Position numbers and translations under genes: made by a program. Under the pieces are notes generated by a model. The model saw only the letters and a program-made list of their open reading frames with translations. It did no database searches and was not told the origin of the DNA. 64,000 nt of DNA from DAOUTY01 sp964453665 (GTDB lineage: Bacteria; Chloroflexota; Dehalococcoidia; SZUA-161), in NCBI GenBank assembly GCA_964453665.1, contig CAYVQT010000005.1, forward strand, positions 11,086-75,085, given 5' to 3'. Below, piece by piece: positions 33,665-42,798 of the stretch (its first letter is position 1; each line of letters opens with the position of its first letter).

Positions 33665-34378
33665 TTGGGACATAAGGTTCACCCTTACGGCTTCAGGATA
33701 GGAATAATCCGGGACTGGCGTGCCCGCTGGTACGATGAGAAGCATTACGCTCAACTGGTGCACGAGGATATAGATATTCGCCATATTGTCCTTTCCAACT
33801 ACAAAGAGGCTGGCGTTTCTCAGGTTGAAATCGAGCGCAAAGCGAATGAGGTTACGGTGACCGTTCATACTGCGAGGCCTGGCGTTGTTATTGGCCGTGG
33901 TGGGCAGAGGGTAGATGAGTTGAGGCTGCTTTTAGAGAATCATACGGGCAAGAAAGTGCGACTCAATGTTCAGGAAATAAGGGAGCCTGAACTCGATGCA
34001 ACGCTGGTTGCCCAGAACATTGCTGAACAGCTCAGGAGACGGGTATCTTACCGCAGAGCGATCAAGCAGTCTATTTCCAGGACCATGCTTCGGGGAGCTA
34101 AGGGTGTCAAGATAAAGTGCTCGGGAAGGCTTGGTGGGGCGGAGATCGCCCGTCATGAGGTCGGACATGAAGGTAGTGTTCCGCTGCACACGTTGAGGGC
34201 AGATATAGACTACGGTTTTGCTGAGTCCCTTACTGCTATGGGGCTTATCGGGGTTAAAGTGTGGATATATAAGGGGGATATTCTTCCTGAAGCCAAGTTG
34301 GTGGAGGAAGAGGTAGTGGAGGGGGAGGAGAAGGGAATCTTCGAGTCAAGTGAGGAGTCTGGCACAGGAATAGAGTGA
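33665..34378 (+). CDS. rpsC: 30S ribosomal protein S3
   Basis: 237 residues, TTG start directly after rplV. GHKVHPYGFRIGIIRDW, the KH-type GRGGQRVDEL motif and the C-terminal domain ending SEGSVPLHTLRADIDYG-like are present. A strongly acidic tail of about 25 residues (rich in E) follows, longer than in E. coli. S3 guards the mRNA entry channel. Confidence 0.95.
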   Translation: MGHKVHPYGFRIGIIRDWRARWYDEKHYAQLVHEDIDIRHIVLSNYKEAGVSQVEIERKANEVTVTVHTARPGVVIGRGGQRVDELRLLLENHTGKKVRLNVQEIREPELDATLVAQNIAEQLRRRVSYRRAIKQSISRTMLRGAKGVKIKCSGRLGGAEIARHEVGHEGSVPLHTLRADIDYGFAESLTAMGLIGVKVWIYKGDILPEAKLVEEEVVEGEEKGIFESSEESGTGIE

Positions 34379-34806
34379 TGCTGCAGCCAAAGCGCGTACG
34401 ATATCGAAAAGCCCATAGAGGCCACCGCAGGGGCAAGGCACAGGTGAGCAACAGCGTGGTCTTTGGTGACTTCGGGCTCCAGGCGCAGGAGTCGGCCTGG
34501 ATTACTAGCCGCCAGATAGAGGCTGCGCGGCGTGCAATTGTTCACAGTGTTCGAAGGGGAGGCAAGGTTTGGATTCGAATTTTCCCTGATAAGCCTGTAA
34601 CTTCGAAGCCAGCGGAGACAAGGATGGGCAGCGGCAAGGGGTCTCTCGATCATTGGGTGGCAGTGGTCAAGCGGGGAAGGATGCTGTTCGAGATATCTGG
34701 AGTCAGGGAGGACATCGCTCGGGAAGCTATGCGTTTGGCATCGCATAAGCTCCCGATACACACCAAGTTCGTCGGTAGAGAGACATTGGCTGAAGTATCT
34801 TCGTAG
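34378..34806 (+). CDS. rplP: 50S ribosomal protein L16
   Basis: 142 residues from ATG 34378, which overlaps the rpsC stop in a TGATG arrangement; GTG 34375 is a less likely start. MLQPKRVRYRKAHRG opens a typical L16, with FPDKPVTSKPAETRMGSGKG near the active tRNA-binding site. Confidence 0.95.
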   Translation: MLQPKRVRYRKAHRGHRRGKAQVSNSVVFGDFGLQAQESAWITSRQIEAARRAIVHSVRRGGKVWIRIFPDKPVTSKPAETRMGSGKGSLDHWVAVVKRGRMLFEISGVREDIAREAMRLASHKLPIHTKFVGRETLAEVSS

Positions 34807-35016
34807 ATGGTGACACTGGTGAGGATTGATAGAATCAGAGAACTTAAGCCTAAGGAGCTGTCAAAGCAACTTGAAGACGCTCATCAAGAGTTGTTTAATC
34901 TTCGGTTTCGGCTCTCAACCAGGCAGTTGGCAAATTATAGTGAGATCCATAAGGCGAAGAAGAAGATTGCCAGGATTAAGACAGTGATGCGGGAACGGGA
35001 GCTTGGTAAGGGATAG
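34807..35016 (+). CDS. rpmC: 50S ribosomal protein L29
   Basis: 69 residues, ATG right after the rplP stop. LKPKELSKQLEDAHQELFNL and the helical RIKTVMRERE tail fit L29, which sits near the tunnel exit beside L23. Confidence 0.93.
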   Translation: MVTLVRIDRIRELKPKELSKQLEDAHQELFNLRFRLSTRQLANYSEIHKAKKKIARIKTVMRERELGKG

Positions 35017-35018
35017 CT

Positions 35019-35297
35019 ATGGAAAAGAAGAAGATTCGCTACGGTCGGGTGCTGAGCAATAGAATGGATAAGACGGTTGTGGTGGAAGTGGAGACTCGGC
35101 GTAAGCATCCTCAATATAAGAAGGTTATCAGATACAAGGCTAATTTTAAAGCTCATGACGAGGATAACGCTTGTGGTATCGGTGATCTGGTGAGGATAGT
35201 CGAGACGCGACCTTTATCTAAGGATAAGAGGTGGCGAGTGGCTGAGGTCTTGACCAAGGCGGAGATGGTTGAGGTAAAGCCGGAGGAGATTGAGTAA
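35019..35297 (+). CDS. rpsQ: 30S ribosomal protein S17
   Basis: 92 residues with GRVLSNRMDKTVVVEVE and HPQYKKVIRYKANFKAHDE, the OB-fold of S17. The C-terminus has a short EVKPEEIE extension. Confidence 0.95.
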   Translation: MEKKKIRYGRVLSNRMDKTVVVEVETRRKHPQYKKVIRYKANFKAHDEDNACGIGDLVRIVETRPLSKDKRWRVAEVLTKAEMVEVKPEEIE

Positions 35298-35300
35298 GCG

Positions 35301-35669
35301 ATGATCCAGCCGCAAAGCAGGCTCAAGGTAGCGGATAACTCTGGCGCCAAGAGGATCATGTGTATCAATGTGCTTGGGGGCACAAGGAGGAGATATGCCG
35401 GGGTGGGTGATATTATCGTAGCGTCGGTGAAGGAGGCAACTCCGGGAGCGGTGGTGAAGAAGGGTGATGTCGTCCGCGCTGTTGTTGTCCGTACTGCCAA
35501 GACATACGGGCGGCCAGATGGTACATATATCAGGTTTGATGAAAATGCGGCAGTTGTTCTTGACGAGAGAGGCAATCCTAAAGGAAGTCGCATCTTTGGC
35601 CCTGTAGCTCGTGAACTCAGGGACAAGAATTTCATGAAGATCATTTCTCTGGCTCCTGAGGTGCTGTGA
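35301..35669 (+). CDS. rplN: 50S ribosomal protein L14
   Basis: 122 residues, exact usual length. MIQPQSRLKVADNSGAK and GSRIFGPVARELRDKNFMKI are diagnostic; L14 contributes to the intersubunit bridge near h14. Confidence 0.96.
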   Translation: MIQPQSRLKVADNSGAKRIMCINVLGGTRRRYAGVGDIIVASVKEATPGAVVKKGDVVRAVVVRTAKTYGRPDGTYIRFDENAAVVLDERGNPKGSRIFGPVARELRDKNFMKIISLAPEVL

Positions 35670-35980
35670 TGAACATTCGCAAGAATGATGAAGTGCTGGT
35701 GATAAGGGGCGATGATCGTGGTAAAAAGGGCAAGGTGCATAGTTGCATTCCGCGGGAGAATCGGATTATTGTGGAAGGGGTTAATATGGAAAAGCGCCAT
35801 ATGAAACCCCGGGCTAATATCAAACAGGCGGGCATCATTGAGCGCGAGGCACTGATACATGTATCTAAAGTGATGCTGGTATGCAGTAAGTGCCATAAAC
35901 CTGCTCGCGTTGGAGTTCGTGTCTTGGAGGACAAGAGCAAAGTCCGTGTATGTAAGGAATGTGGCGAGGTTATTGATTAG
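35669..35980 (+). CDS. rplX: 50S ribosomal protein L24
   Basis: 103 residues from ATG 35669, which overlaps the rplN stop; GTG 35666 is an alternative. KOW motif DDRGKKGKVHSCIPRENR, and a C-terminal CSKC...CKEC pair that could bind zinc, as in many L24 proteins outside the gamma-proteobacteria. Confidence 0.94.
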   Translation: MNIRKNDEVLVIRGDDRGKKGKVHSCIPRENRIIVEGVNMEKRHMKPRANIKQAGIIEREALIHVSKVMLVCSKCHKPARVGVRVLEDKSKVRVCKECGEVID

Positions 35981-36522
35981 TGTCTAGGCTTAGAGAGATA
36001 TATAGACGTGAGATCGTGCCCGCGATGATGAAAGAGCAGGGGTATAAGAATCCGATGCAGGTACCTCGGTTAGAAAAAATTGTGCTTAACGTCAGCTTGG
36101 GTGAGGCTATTCAAAATCAAAGGGCTCTGGAAGGAGCTGCAAATGATATTGCATTGATTACCGGGCAGCACCCGGTGATCACTCGCGCTAAGAGGCCAAT
36201 CGCATCATTTAAGTTGCGGGCTGGTATGGCCATCGGAGTGATGGTTACTCTCCGCGGGGAGCGCATGTATGAGTTTTTCGACCGACTGGTGAACGCTGCC
36301 TTGCCCCGCATGCGCGACTTTCAAGGCGTACCGCGGAAAGCCTTCGACGGTGGAGGTAATTATACCCTTGGCATAAAGGAGCAGCTTATCTTCCCTGAGA
36401 TCGACTACGACAAGGTAGACAAGATTCGTGGGTTCCAGGTTTCTGTTATCACTACTGCACACACTGATGAGGAAGGCAGGAGGCTTCTAGAATTGATGGG
36501 AGTGCCTTTTAGTCGGCAATAG
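35980..36522 (+). CDS. rplE: 50S ribosomal protein L5
   Basis: 180 residues, GTG start sharing one base with the rplX stop. NPMQVPRLEKIVLNVSLGEA and GERMYEFFDRLVNAALPRMR mark L5, which contacts 5S rRNA and P-site tRNA. Confidence 0.96.
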   Translation: MSRLREIYRREIVPAMMKEQGYKNPMQVPRLEKIVLNVSLGEAIQNQRALEGAANDIALITGQHPVITRAKRPIASFKLRAGMAIGVMVTLRGERMYEFFDRLVNAALPRMRDFQGVPRKAFDGGGNYTLGIKEQLIFPEIDYDKVDKIRGFQVSVITTAHTDEEGRRLLELMGVPFSRQ

Positions 36523-36535
36523 GTTGGAAGAAGAG

Positions 36536-36721
36536 ATGGCGAAAGTATCTAAAATCGCAAAGTCAAAGCGTACTCCAAAGTATTCGGTGCGGCACCGTAA
36601 TCGCTGTAAGCTGTGTGGCCGCCCTCGCGCCTACATCCGTCAGGCCGGATTATGTCGAATTTGCTTCAGGAAGATGGCTCTTGAGGGTTTACTTCCCGGG
36701 GTCAGGAAATCAAGTTGGTGA
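36536..36721 (+). CDS. rpsN: 30S ribosomal protein S14, zinc type (Z)
   Basis: 61 residues from ATG 36536 (MAKVSKIAK); the frame extends to 36524 without family residues. CKLCGRPRAYIRQAGLCRIC holds the two CxxC pairs of the zinc-binding short S14 typical of Firmicutes, Actinobacteria and Chloroflexota. Confidence 0.95.
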   Translation: MAKVSKIAKSKRTPKYSVRHRNRCKLCGRPRAYIRQAGLCRICFRKMALEGLLPGVRKSSW

Positions 36722-36741
36722 TCTATTCTTGAGGGATTGAT

Positions 36742-37143
36742 ATGAATCTCAGCGATCCGATAGCTGATATGTTAACTCGAATACGCAATGCTGTTATTGC
36801 TCGGCATGAGTTCGTTCTTGTCCCTGCCTCCAGGGTCAAGATATCGATTGCCAAGGTGCTGAAGGAGGAAGGTTTCATTAAGGACTATGAGGTGCTAAAG
36901 AGTAATACCCCGCAGAGGGTTATTAAGATTCACCTTTGCTACACAGGCAAAAAGCAACCTATGTTGAACGGGCTGCAGCGTGTGAGCAAACCCAGCCTGA
37001 GAATATATTGTAAGAAGGGCGAGATTCCCAGGGTCTACGGAGGGCTTGGGGTGTCCATAGTATCAACTTCTCAAGGGGTTCTTACCGGACAGCAGGCGTG
37101 GAAGAAGGGCTTAGGCGGTGAGGTGCTGTGTTATGTGTGGTAG
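36742..37143 (+). CDS. rpsH: 30S ribosomal protein S8
   Basis: 133 residues; DPIADMLTRIRNA at the N-terminus and GLGVSIVSTSQGVLTGQQA near the C-terminus. S8 is a primary 16S rRNA binder and, in E. coli, the spc-operon repressor. Confidence 0.96.
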   Translation: MNLSDPIADMLTRIRNAVIARHEFVLVPASRVKISIAKVLKEEGFIKDYEVLKSNTPQRVIKIHLCYTGKKQPMLNGLQRVSKPSLRIYCKKGEIPRVYGGLGVSIVSTSQGVLTGQQAWKKGLGGEVLCYVW

Positions 37144-37161
37144 GACAGGCGAGAAATAGTA

Positions 37162-37713
37162 ATGTCAAGGGTAGGAAATAAACCGATTCCTGTACCTCCC
37201 GGGGTAGAAGTGGATATTGAGGGCGTTGAGGTCAGGATAAAGGGGCCCAAAGGCGAGCTTCACCGTTCCTTCCATCAGGATATTGGTATTTCATTGGAAG
37301 ACGGAGTCCTCATTGTGTCGAGGCCGACGGATAACCGGATGCATCGTTCATTACATGGTTTTACCAGGAGCATACTGGCAAATATGGTTGAGGGAGTGAG
37401 CCAGGGGTTCAGGAAGAACCTTGAACTACATGGGGTAGGTTACCGGGCCCAGAAGTCTGGGGACAGTCTTATAATTCAGGTGGGGTATTCTAAGCCTGTG
37501 GAGATCACTCCTCCTGAGGGCATAGAAGTTATTAGTGATGCTCCAAATCAGATCGGTGTCCTGGGAATAGAGAAAGATATGGTGGGGGAATTTGCAGCCA
37601 GAATTCGAGCGGTTCGCCCTCCTGACCCTTATTTGGGGAAGGGGATCAGATATGCGGGCGAACGTATTCGACGCAAGGCAGGAAAAGCGGGTAAGCTGGG
37701 CAGAAGGAAATAG
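37162..37713 (+). CDS. rplF: 50S ribosomal protein L6
   Basis: 183 residues with the two L6 repeats; SRVGNKPIPVPPGVEV at the start and DPYLGKGIRYAGERIRRKAG at the end. Complete. Confidence 0.96.
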   Translation: MSRVGNKPIPVPPGVEVDIEGVEVRIKGPKGELHRSFHQDIGISLEDGVLIVSRPTDNRMHRSLHGFTRSILANMVEGVSQGFRKNLELHGVGYRAQKSGDSLIIQVGYSKPVEITPPEGIEVISDAPNQIGVLGIEKDMVGEFAARIRAVRPPDPYLGKGIRYAGERIRRKAGKAGKLGRRK

Positions 37714-37718
37714 AAAAC

Positions 37719-38081
37719 ATGGCTCATGATAGGCGAGAAGCGCGAAAGAGACGACATGTGCGGGTGAGGAGTAAGATAAACGGTACCTCTGACCGCCCTC
37801 GGCTTAGTGTTTTTCGCAGCCTTAATAATATTTATGCTCAGGTGATAGATGATAGTACGGGGAGGACACTTGTCTATGCGTCAACATTGGACGCGGAGAT
37901 AAAAAAAGATTTAGAGGATAAAACCAAGACGGAGCAGGCGGCATTGGTAGGTAACTTGGTTGCCAAGCGGGCCCAGAACAGGCAAATAGAACAGGTCGTC
38001 TTCGACCGCGGGGGATACAAGTATCATGGCCGGATGAAGGCTTTAGCTGACGGGGCCCGCGAGTCGGGATTAAGGTTTTAG
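37719..38081 (+). CDS. rplR: 50S ribosomal protein L18
   Basis: 120 residues; RRHVRVRSKINGTSDRPRL and VFDRGGYKYHGRMKALADGA are typical of L18, which binds 5S rRNA with L5. Confidence 0.96.
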   Translation: MAHDRREARKRRHVRVRSKINGTSDRPRLSVFRSLNNIYAQVIDDSTGRTLVYASTLDAEIKKDLEDKTKTEQAALVGNLVAKRAQNRQIEQVVFDRGGYKYHGRMKALADGARESGLRF

Positions 38082-38085
38082 GATT

Positions 38086-38604
38086 ATGGAACAGATGGAG
38101 AGGATAGACGCCAGGGATTTAAACCTGAATGAGAAACTGATTAACGTTAATCGGGTGGCAAAGGTTGTAAAAAGAGGACGTCGTTTCAGCTTCAGCGCAC
38201 TGGTGGTGGTTGGTGATGGCGAGGGGCACGTTGGAGCTGGTTTAGGCAAGGCTAGAGAGGTGCCGGCAGCGATACGCAAGGGCGGCGCCATTGCCAGGAG
38301 GAATCTAATCGAGGTGCCAATGGTAGGAGATACTATCCCTTATAAAATAGTGAGCAAGTTTGGAGGGGCTAAGGTGATGTTGAAACCAGCGGCACCAGGT
38401 ACCGGAGTCATTGCCGGTGGTGGCGTGAGAGCTACCGTTGAGGCTGCGGGTATCAAGGATATAGTGACAAAATCGATGGGCAGTTCCAACCCGATAAATA
38501 TAGTCAGAGCTACTATGCTGGCCCTGGGACAACTAAAGGATCCGAAGCAAGAGGTGGCAAGGAGAAAGGCGATGGTTGCAGGTGGTGAGGAGCATAGTGG
38601 CTAA
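38086..38604 (+). CDS. rpsE: 30S ribosomal protein S5
   Basis: 172 residues; NRVAKVVKRGRRFSFSALVV and GLGKAREVPAAIRKG are conserved. The 3' end overlaps the start of rpmD. Confidence 0.96.
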   Translation: MEQMERIDARDLNLNEKLINVNRVAKVVKRGRRFSFSALVVVGDGEGHVGAGLGKAREVPAAIRKGGAIARRNLIEVPMVGDTIPYKIVSKFGGAKVMLKPAAPGTGVIAGGGVRATVEAAGIKDIVTKSMGSSNPINIVRATMLALGQLKDPKQEVARRKAMVAGGEEHSG

Positions 38605-38785
38605 ACTGCGTATTACCTGGAAGAAGAGCTCCGTTGGCTATAACAAGGGGCAGCGGATGACCCTTAGGGCCTTGGGATTTCGTTCACTAAACCAGACCAT
38701 CGTCCATAACGACTCTATGGCGATCCGTGGCATGCTTAACAAGGTGAAGCACTTGGTACTTGTGGAAGAGGTCGCTGAGGAGTAA
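38597..38785 (+). CDS. rpmD: 50S ribosomal protein L30
   Basis: 62 residues from GTG 38597, which overlaps the rpsE stop; GGTGGTGAGG upstream supports it. The frame extends to 38576 but those seven codons are inside rpsE and not L30-like. KLRITWKKSSVGYNKGQR and LRALGFRSLNQT are diagnostic. Confidence 0.93.
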   Translation: MAKLRITWKKSSVGYNKGQRMTLRALGFRSLNQTIVHNDSMAIRGMLNKVKHLVLVEEVAEE

Positions 38786-38788
38786 TAG

Positions 38789-39232
38789 ATGAAGCAACAC
38801 GATCTGGGCCCAAAGGTGGGGTCAAAACGTGGTAGAAAGCGGGTCGGTCGGGGCGATGGCAGCGGGCATGGCACTTATTCATGCCGGGGTTGCAAGGGAC
38901 AGAAGTCGCGCTCCGGTGGGGGCGTGGGGCTAAGGTTTGAAGGTGGTCAGACCCCCCTGGTTAAGCGCTTGCCTTCTACACGCGGCTTCACCAATATTTT
39001 CAAGACTGATTATACATTAGTGAATCTGCGGCGGCTGAGAATCTTTGAAGAAGGCGCCGAAGTTACACCACAGAGCCTTCTTGATGCTGGACTGGTGCCT
39101 TCGCTTAAGAAACCGATCAAGGTCCTCGGCGATGGCGAACTTCAACGTCCCCTCGTAGTAAAAGCTAATAAGTTCAGTCAGACCGCTAAGCAGAAGATAG
39201 AAGCCTCTGGTGGTAAAGCGGAGGAGATTTAG
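38789..39232 (+). CDS. rplO: 50S ribosomal protein L15
   Basis: 147 residues; GSKRGRKRVGRGDGSGHG and GGQTPLVKRLPSTRGF are characteristic of L15. The next gene is secY, the standard spc-operon order. Confidence 0.95.
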   Translation: MKQHDLGPKVGSKRGRKRVGRGDGSGHGTYSCRGCKGQKSRSGGGVGLRFEGGQTPLVKRLPSTRGFTNIFKTDYTLVNLRRLRIFEEGAEVTPQSLLDAGLVPSLKKPIKVLGDGELQRPLVVKANKFSQTAKQKIEASGGKAEEI

Positions 39233-39247
39233 GGGATAGCGGGGCAG

Positions 39248-40561
39248 ATGCGACAAGCACAGACTAGTCAAAAGCCAAAGTTACTTCAAGCCACAATAGA
39301 TGCCTTCAGGCTCCCTGACTTGAGGCGAAAGCTGCTTTTCACCCTCGCCATGCTGGTCATCTTTCGCTTCGTGGCCCATGTCCCTGTTCCTGGCGTTGAC
39401 CGCGTCGAGCTTGCGGCCTTATTCGAGTCAAATGCGCTCCTGGGTATGCTTGACCTTTTCAGCGGTGGGGCGATGAGGTACTTGAGCATTGCTGCGATGG
39501 GCGTTTATCCCTATATTACCGCTACGATTATCATGCAGCTCTTAGTTCCGGTCATACCCCGACTGCATGCGCTCTCTCGAGAGGGTGAGGAGGGGCGAAG
39601 GAAGATTAACCAGTATACCCACTGGCTGATGGTGCCAATGGCGTTGCTCCAGGGCTACGGGCAGTTAATTTATTTCCAGAGCCAGGGCGTTTTCCAGGAG
39701 GGAGTAAGAGTTGGGCTAACGGGTGATGCGTTACTACCCACAGCGGCCATGCTTTTATCATTAACGGCAGGCACGGTTTTCCTCGTATGGCTGGGTGAGC
39801 GTATAACCGAGAACGGAATTGGCAATGGCATATCTATCATAATATTCGGAGGCATTGTCGCTGGACTGCCAGCGAATATCGGGCGGAGTTTCCTGCAAGC
39901 CGGTACTAGCGGCTTGCTTACGTTGATTATCCTTCTGGTGGCGATCGCTTTCTTCATAGTGTTTGTTAATGAGGCGGTGCGCCGGATCCCCGTCCAGTAT
40001 TCGCGAAGCCTGTTCCGCGGCGGCAAGATGTATCGGCAATCAGGGGGGACCCATATCCCCATGAGGGTTAACTCAGCGGGGATGATTCCGCTGATCTTTG
40101 CCTATGCGATTCTGATGTTTCCATCAGTAATAGCCAGCTACGTCGGGTCCACATATATTCAAGACCTGCTGGGTGTGGACGGGTATATCTACTGGGTGCT
40201 TCTATTTTTCCTTGTCGTCGGGTTCACTTTCTTCTATACTATGGTGATTTTCCAGCAGCAGAACCTGGCCGATACCTTGCAGAGACAGGGAGGATTTATC
40301 CCGGGCATACGGCCCGGACGTCCCACTGCTGAATATCTGAATAAGGTAGTCGTTCGCATCACCTGGGGCGGTGCGTTATTCCTGGCCACTGTGGCGGTGT
40401 GTCCTCTGTTATCGCGGTGGCTGGTCGGCGGTGCTGCAAGTACCAACCTTATGCTTATCTCCGCTGCTGGTCTGCTGATCGTCGTGGGCGTAGTATTGGA
40501 TACCATGAGGCAGATTGAGGCACAGCTTCTGATGCGGCAATATGAAGGTTTTATTAAATGA
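39248..40561 (+). CDS. secY: Protein translocase subunit SecY
   Basis: 437 residues with ten hydrophobic segments expected of SecY. Conserved landmarks are the first helix IFRFVAHVPVPGVD, the plug-region GGAMRYLSIAAMGVYPY, and the C5-loop IRPGRPTAEYLNKVV. It forms the membrane channel with SecE and SecG. The ATGA overlap with adk suggests coupled translation. Confidence 0.96.
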   Translation: MRQAQTSQKPKLLQATIDAFRLPDLRRKLLFTLAMLVIFRFVAHVPVPGVDRVELAALFESNALLGMLDLFSGGAMRYLSIAAMGVYPYITATIIMQLLVPVIPRLHALSREGEEGRRKINQYTHWLMVPMALLQGYGQLIYFQSQGVFQEGVRVGLTGDALLPTAAMLLSLTAGTVFLVWLGERITENGIGNGISIIIFGGIVAGLPANIGRSFLQAGTSGLLTLIILLVAIAFFIVFVNEAVRRIPVQYSRSLFRGGKMYRQSGGTHIPMRVNSAGMIPLIFAYAILMFPSVIASYVGSTYIQDLLGVDGYIYWVLLFFLVVGFTFFYTMVIFQQQNLADTLQRQGGFIPGIRPGRPTAEYLNKVVVRITWGGALFLATVAVCPLLSRWLVGGAASTNLMLISAAGLLIVVGVVLDTMRQIEAQLLMRQYEGFIK

Positions 40562-41232
40562 GCAGTGTGAAGCAATTGCACGTTATTCTTTTGGGAGCCC
40601 CGGGGGCGGGTAAAGGAACTCAGGCGGTCCTGATTTCTCGGAGGCTGGGGCTGGCGCATATCGCCTCCGGCGATCTTTTCCGACAGGAGCAAAACAGCGG
40701 CAGCGAGTTGGGGAAAATCGCCAAGTCCTATATGGAAAAGGGTTTGCTTGTTCCCGACGAGGTGACTGTGAAAATGATTCTTGGCAGGATCGCGGACCCT
40801 GATTGTGCCAGGGGTGTTCTGTTAGACGGTTTCCCCAGAACTCTGGAGCAGGCAAAGGCGTTGGATAGGGAGCTGGCAGAGCAGGGTAAAGGCATTGATC
40901 TGGTATTATATATTAAGGTCTCTAATGAGGAGCTTCTGAAGCGCCTGAGCGGGCGCTGGATTTGCCGAAACTGCCAGGCGCCTTATAACACTGTTGAGAT
41001 GCAGCCGAAAGTATCGGGCAAATGTGATCATTGTGGTGGTGAGCTTTATCAGCGTCCCGATGACACTGAAGAGACGGCGAGGAAGCGGCTCGACGTCTAT
41101 TTTACCCAGACTGTGCCTCTTATAGAGTACTATTCGGGAGCGGGGAAGTTGGTAGAGATCGATGGTGATAAGTCGGTCGAGGAGGTCGGCGAAGGTCTGA
41201 TTGATGCTATCGGTGCAAGGATTGCGAGATGA
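40558..41232 (+). CDS. adk: Adenylate kinase, zinc-lid type
   Basis: 224 residues. P-loop GAPGAGKGTQ near residue 13 and LDGFPRTLEQA are present. The LID domain has four cysteines (CRNC and CDHC), so it should bind a structural zinc, as in Gram-positive-type Adk. ATGA overlaps both upstream secY and downstream map. Confidence 0.95.
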   Translation: MSSVKQLHVILLGAPGAGKGTQAVLISRRLGLAHIASGDLFRQEQNSGSELGKIAKSYMEKGLLVPDEVTVKMILGRIADPDCARGVLLDGFPRTLEQAKALDRELAEQGKGIDLVLYIKVSNEELLKRLSGRWICRNCQAPYNTVEMQPKVSGKCDHCGGELYQRPDDTEETARKRLDVYFTQTVPLIEYYSGAGKLVEIDGDKSVEEVGEGLIDAIGARIAR

Positions 41233-41999
41233 CTCAGGTCAGACATGAGATGGGCATAATATTGAAGTCGCCACGGGAAATCGCTTACATGCGGGATGCA
41301 GGTCGGGTAGTGGCGGCTGTGCTTGATGAGGTGGCCAAGAGGGTAAGGCCGGGGATAACTACTGCGGAGCTGGATGATATCGCCGTCAGTGAACTGAAAA
41401 AATGGGGGGCTGAGGCCTCATTTAAAGGATATCGCGGTTTCCCGGCGTCGCTCTGCACATCGGTGAATGAAGAAGTGGTGCATGGTATACCGGGAAAGCG
41501 AATGCTTAACGAGGGCGAAATAATTTCATTGGATTTCGGGGCTTTGTTGAATAGTTTTCATGGTGATGCTGCTGTAACGGTAGGGGTCGGGAGGATAAGC
41601 TCCGAGGCTCAGAGGATAATCGATGCTACAAGGGGCGCATTAGAGGCGGGGATAGCTGTTGCTAAAATTGGTACCAGGTTGGGAGACGTATCGGCGGCGA
41701 TCCAGTCATATGCTGAGGCCAGAGGCTTCTCTGTAGTAAGAGAGTATGTAGGTCATGGCATTGGTCGGGAACTGCACGAAGACCCTCAAGTTCCTAATTT
41801 TGGTGTCCCCGGAGAAGGACCTGTGCTTCAGAAAGGCATGACTATGGCTCTGGAGCCCATGCTCAATGCTGGAGAGTGGCGCACCAGGGTGGCTGAAGAT
41901 AGGTGGACGGTTGTTACCGCTGATGGTAAGCTTTCGGCCCACTTCGAGAATACAATTGCGATTGGTGAGAGTGGTCCCGAGATACTGACTCGACTTTAG
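41229..41999 (+). CDS. map: Methionine aminopeptidase, type I
   Basis: 256 residues. Metal ligands are seen in SLDFGALLNSFHGDAAVTV (two aspartates), GHGIGRELHEDP (histidine), TMALEPMLN (glutamate) and the final HFENTIAIGE (glutamate). No N-terminal zinc-finger. ATG overlaps adk; ATG 41250 is a shorter alternative. Confidence 0.94.
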   Translation: MTQVRHEMGIILKSPREIAYMRDAGRVVAAVLDEVAKRVRPGITTAELDDIAVSELKKWGAEASFKGYRGFPASLCTSVNEEVVHGIPGKRMLNEGEIISLDFGALLNSFHGDAAVTVGVGRISSEAQRIIDATRGALEAGIAVAKIGTRLGDVSAAIQSYAEARGFSVVREYVGHGIGRELHEDPQVPNFGVPGEGPVLQKGMTMALEPMLNAGEWRTRVAEDRWTVVTADGKLSAHFENTIAIGESGPEILTRL

Positions 42000-42015
42000 G
42001 GATGGTCTGGAAGCA

Positions 42016-42234
42016 GTGTCGAAAAAGGAAGCTATTGAAGTTGAGGGTACGGTAGTTGAGCCTTTGCCCAACGCGATGTTTCGTGTGGAACTGGCCAATG
42101 GGCACCAGGTGCTGGCGCACGCTTCGGGAAAGATGAGGCTGCATTTCATAAGGATTCTACGCGGCGACAAGGTTCTGGTGGAACTCTCGCCGTATGATCT
42201 GTCACGAGGAAGGATTACCTATCGTTTTAAATGA
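42016..42234 (+). CDS. infA: Translation initiation factor IF-1
   Basis: 72 residues, GTG start. EVEGTVVEPLPNAMFRVEL and ILRGDKVLVELSPYDLSRGR match the S1-type OB fold of IF-1 exactly in length. Confidence 0.95.
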   Translation: MSKKEAIEVEGTVVEPLPNAMFRVELANGHQVLAHASGKMRLHFIRILRGDKVLVELSPYDLSRGRITYRFK

Positions 42235-42263
42235 TAACCTGAGAAGACTAAAGGGTGTGTGAG

Positions 42264-42377
42264 ATGAAGGTGAGGGCTTCGGTCAAAGTTCGCTGTGAAA
42301 AATGCAAGATTGTTAAACGTAAAGGCGTAATCAGGGTTATTTGCTCAAATCCCAGACATAGGCAAAGACAGGGCTAG
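42264..42377 (+). CDS. rpmJ: 50S ribosomal protein L36
   Basis: A 37-residue gene between infA and rpsM with ATG 42264 and TAG at 42375-42377. MKVRASVKVRCEKCKIVKRK and the C-terminal CSNPRHRQRQG carry the C3H zinc ligands (C11, C14, C27, H32) of the zinc-binding L36. It lies in the invariant infA-rpmJ-rpsM order. Confidence 0.95.
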   Translation: MKVRASVKVRCEKCKIVKRKGVIRVICSNPRHRQRQG

Positions 42378-42395
42378 TCTTACTTAGGAGGGGTA

Positions 42396-42785
42396 ATGGC
42401 GCGTATTGCTGGTGTCGATATACCCAAGGATAAGAGGGTGGAAGTATCGTTGTGCTATATCTTTGGCATTGGCCCTAACTCGAGTAGAAGGATACTGGAG
42501 CAAACGGGAATAAGCCCCGATGTCAAGGTCAAGGATCTTACGGATGAAGAGGTAAACCGCATACGCGAGGCCATCGACAAGGGGTATAGAGTAGAAGGTG
42601 ACCTCAGGAAAGAAATTAATTTCAACATCAAACGGTTTATCGATATTGGGTCCTATCGTGGCTTTAGACATCGTCGGGGACTGCCGGTTCGTGGCCAGCG
42701 TACCAAGACGAATGCTCGCACCAAACGCGGTTCCCGTAAGACGGTAGCTGGCAGAGGCAGGCGCCGTGGCATGACCAAGAAGTAA
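42396..42785 (+). CDS. rpsM: 30S ribosomal protein S13
   Basis: 129 residues; ARIAGVDIPKDKRVEVSL and GLPVRGQRTKTNARTKRG are diagnostic. S13 bridges to the large subunit from the 30S head. GGAGG site before the ATG. Confidence 0.96.
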   Translation: MARIAGVDIPKDKRVEVSLCYIFGIGPNSSRRILEQTGISPDVKVKDLTDEEVNRIREAIDKGYRVEGDLRKEINFNIKRFIDIGSYRGFRHRRGLPVRGQRTKTNARTKRGSRKTVAGRGRRRGMTKK

Positions 42786-42798
42786 GTGGAGGTGATCG

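Noticed and set aside
34210..34761. 183-residue minus-strand frame opposite rpsC and rplP
   Set aside because: Shadow of conserved plus-strand genes; composition is random-like.
35153..35896. 247-residue minus-strand frame opposite rpsQ, rplN and rplX
   Set aside because: Antisense to three invariant ribosomal protein genes with no recognisable motif of its own.
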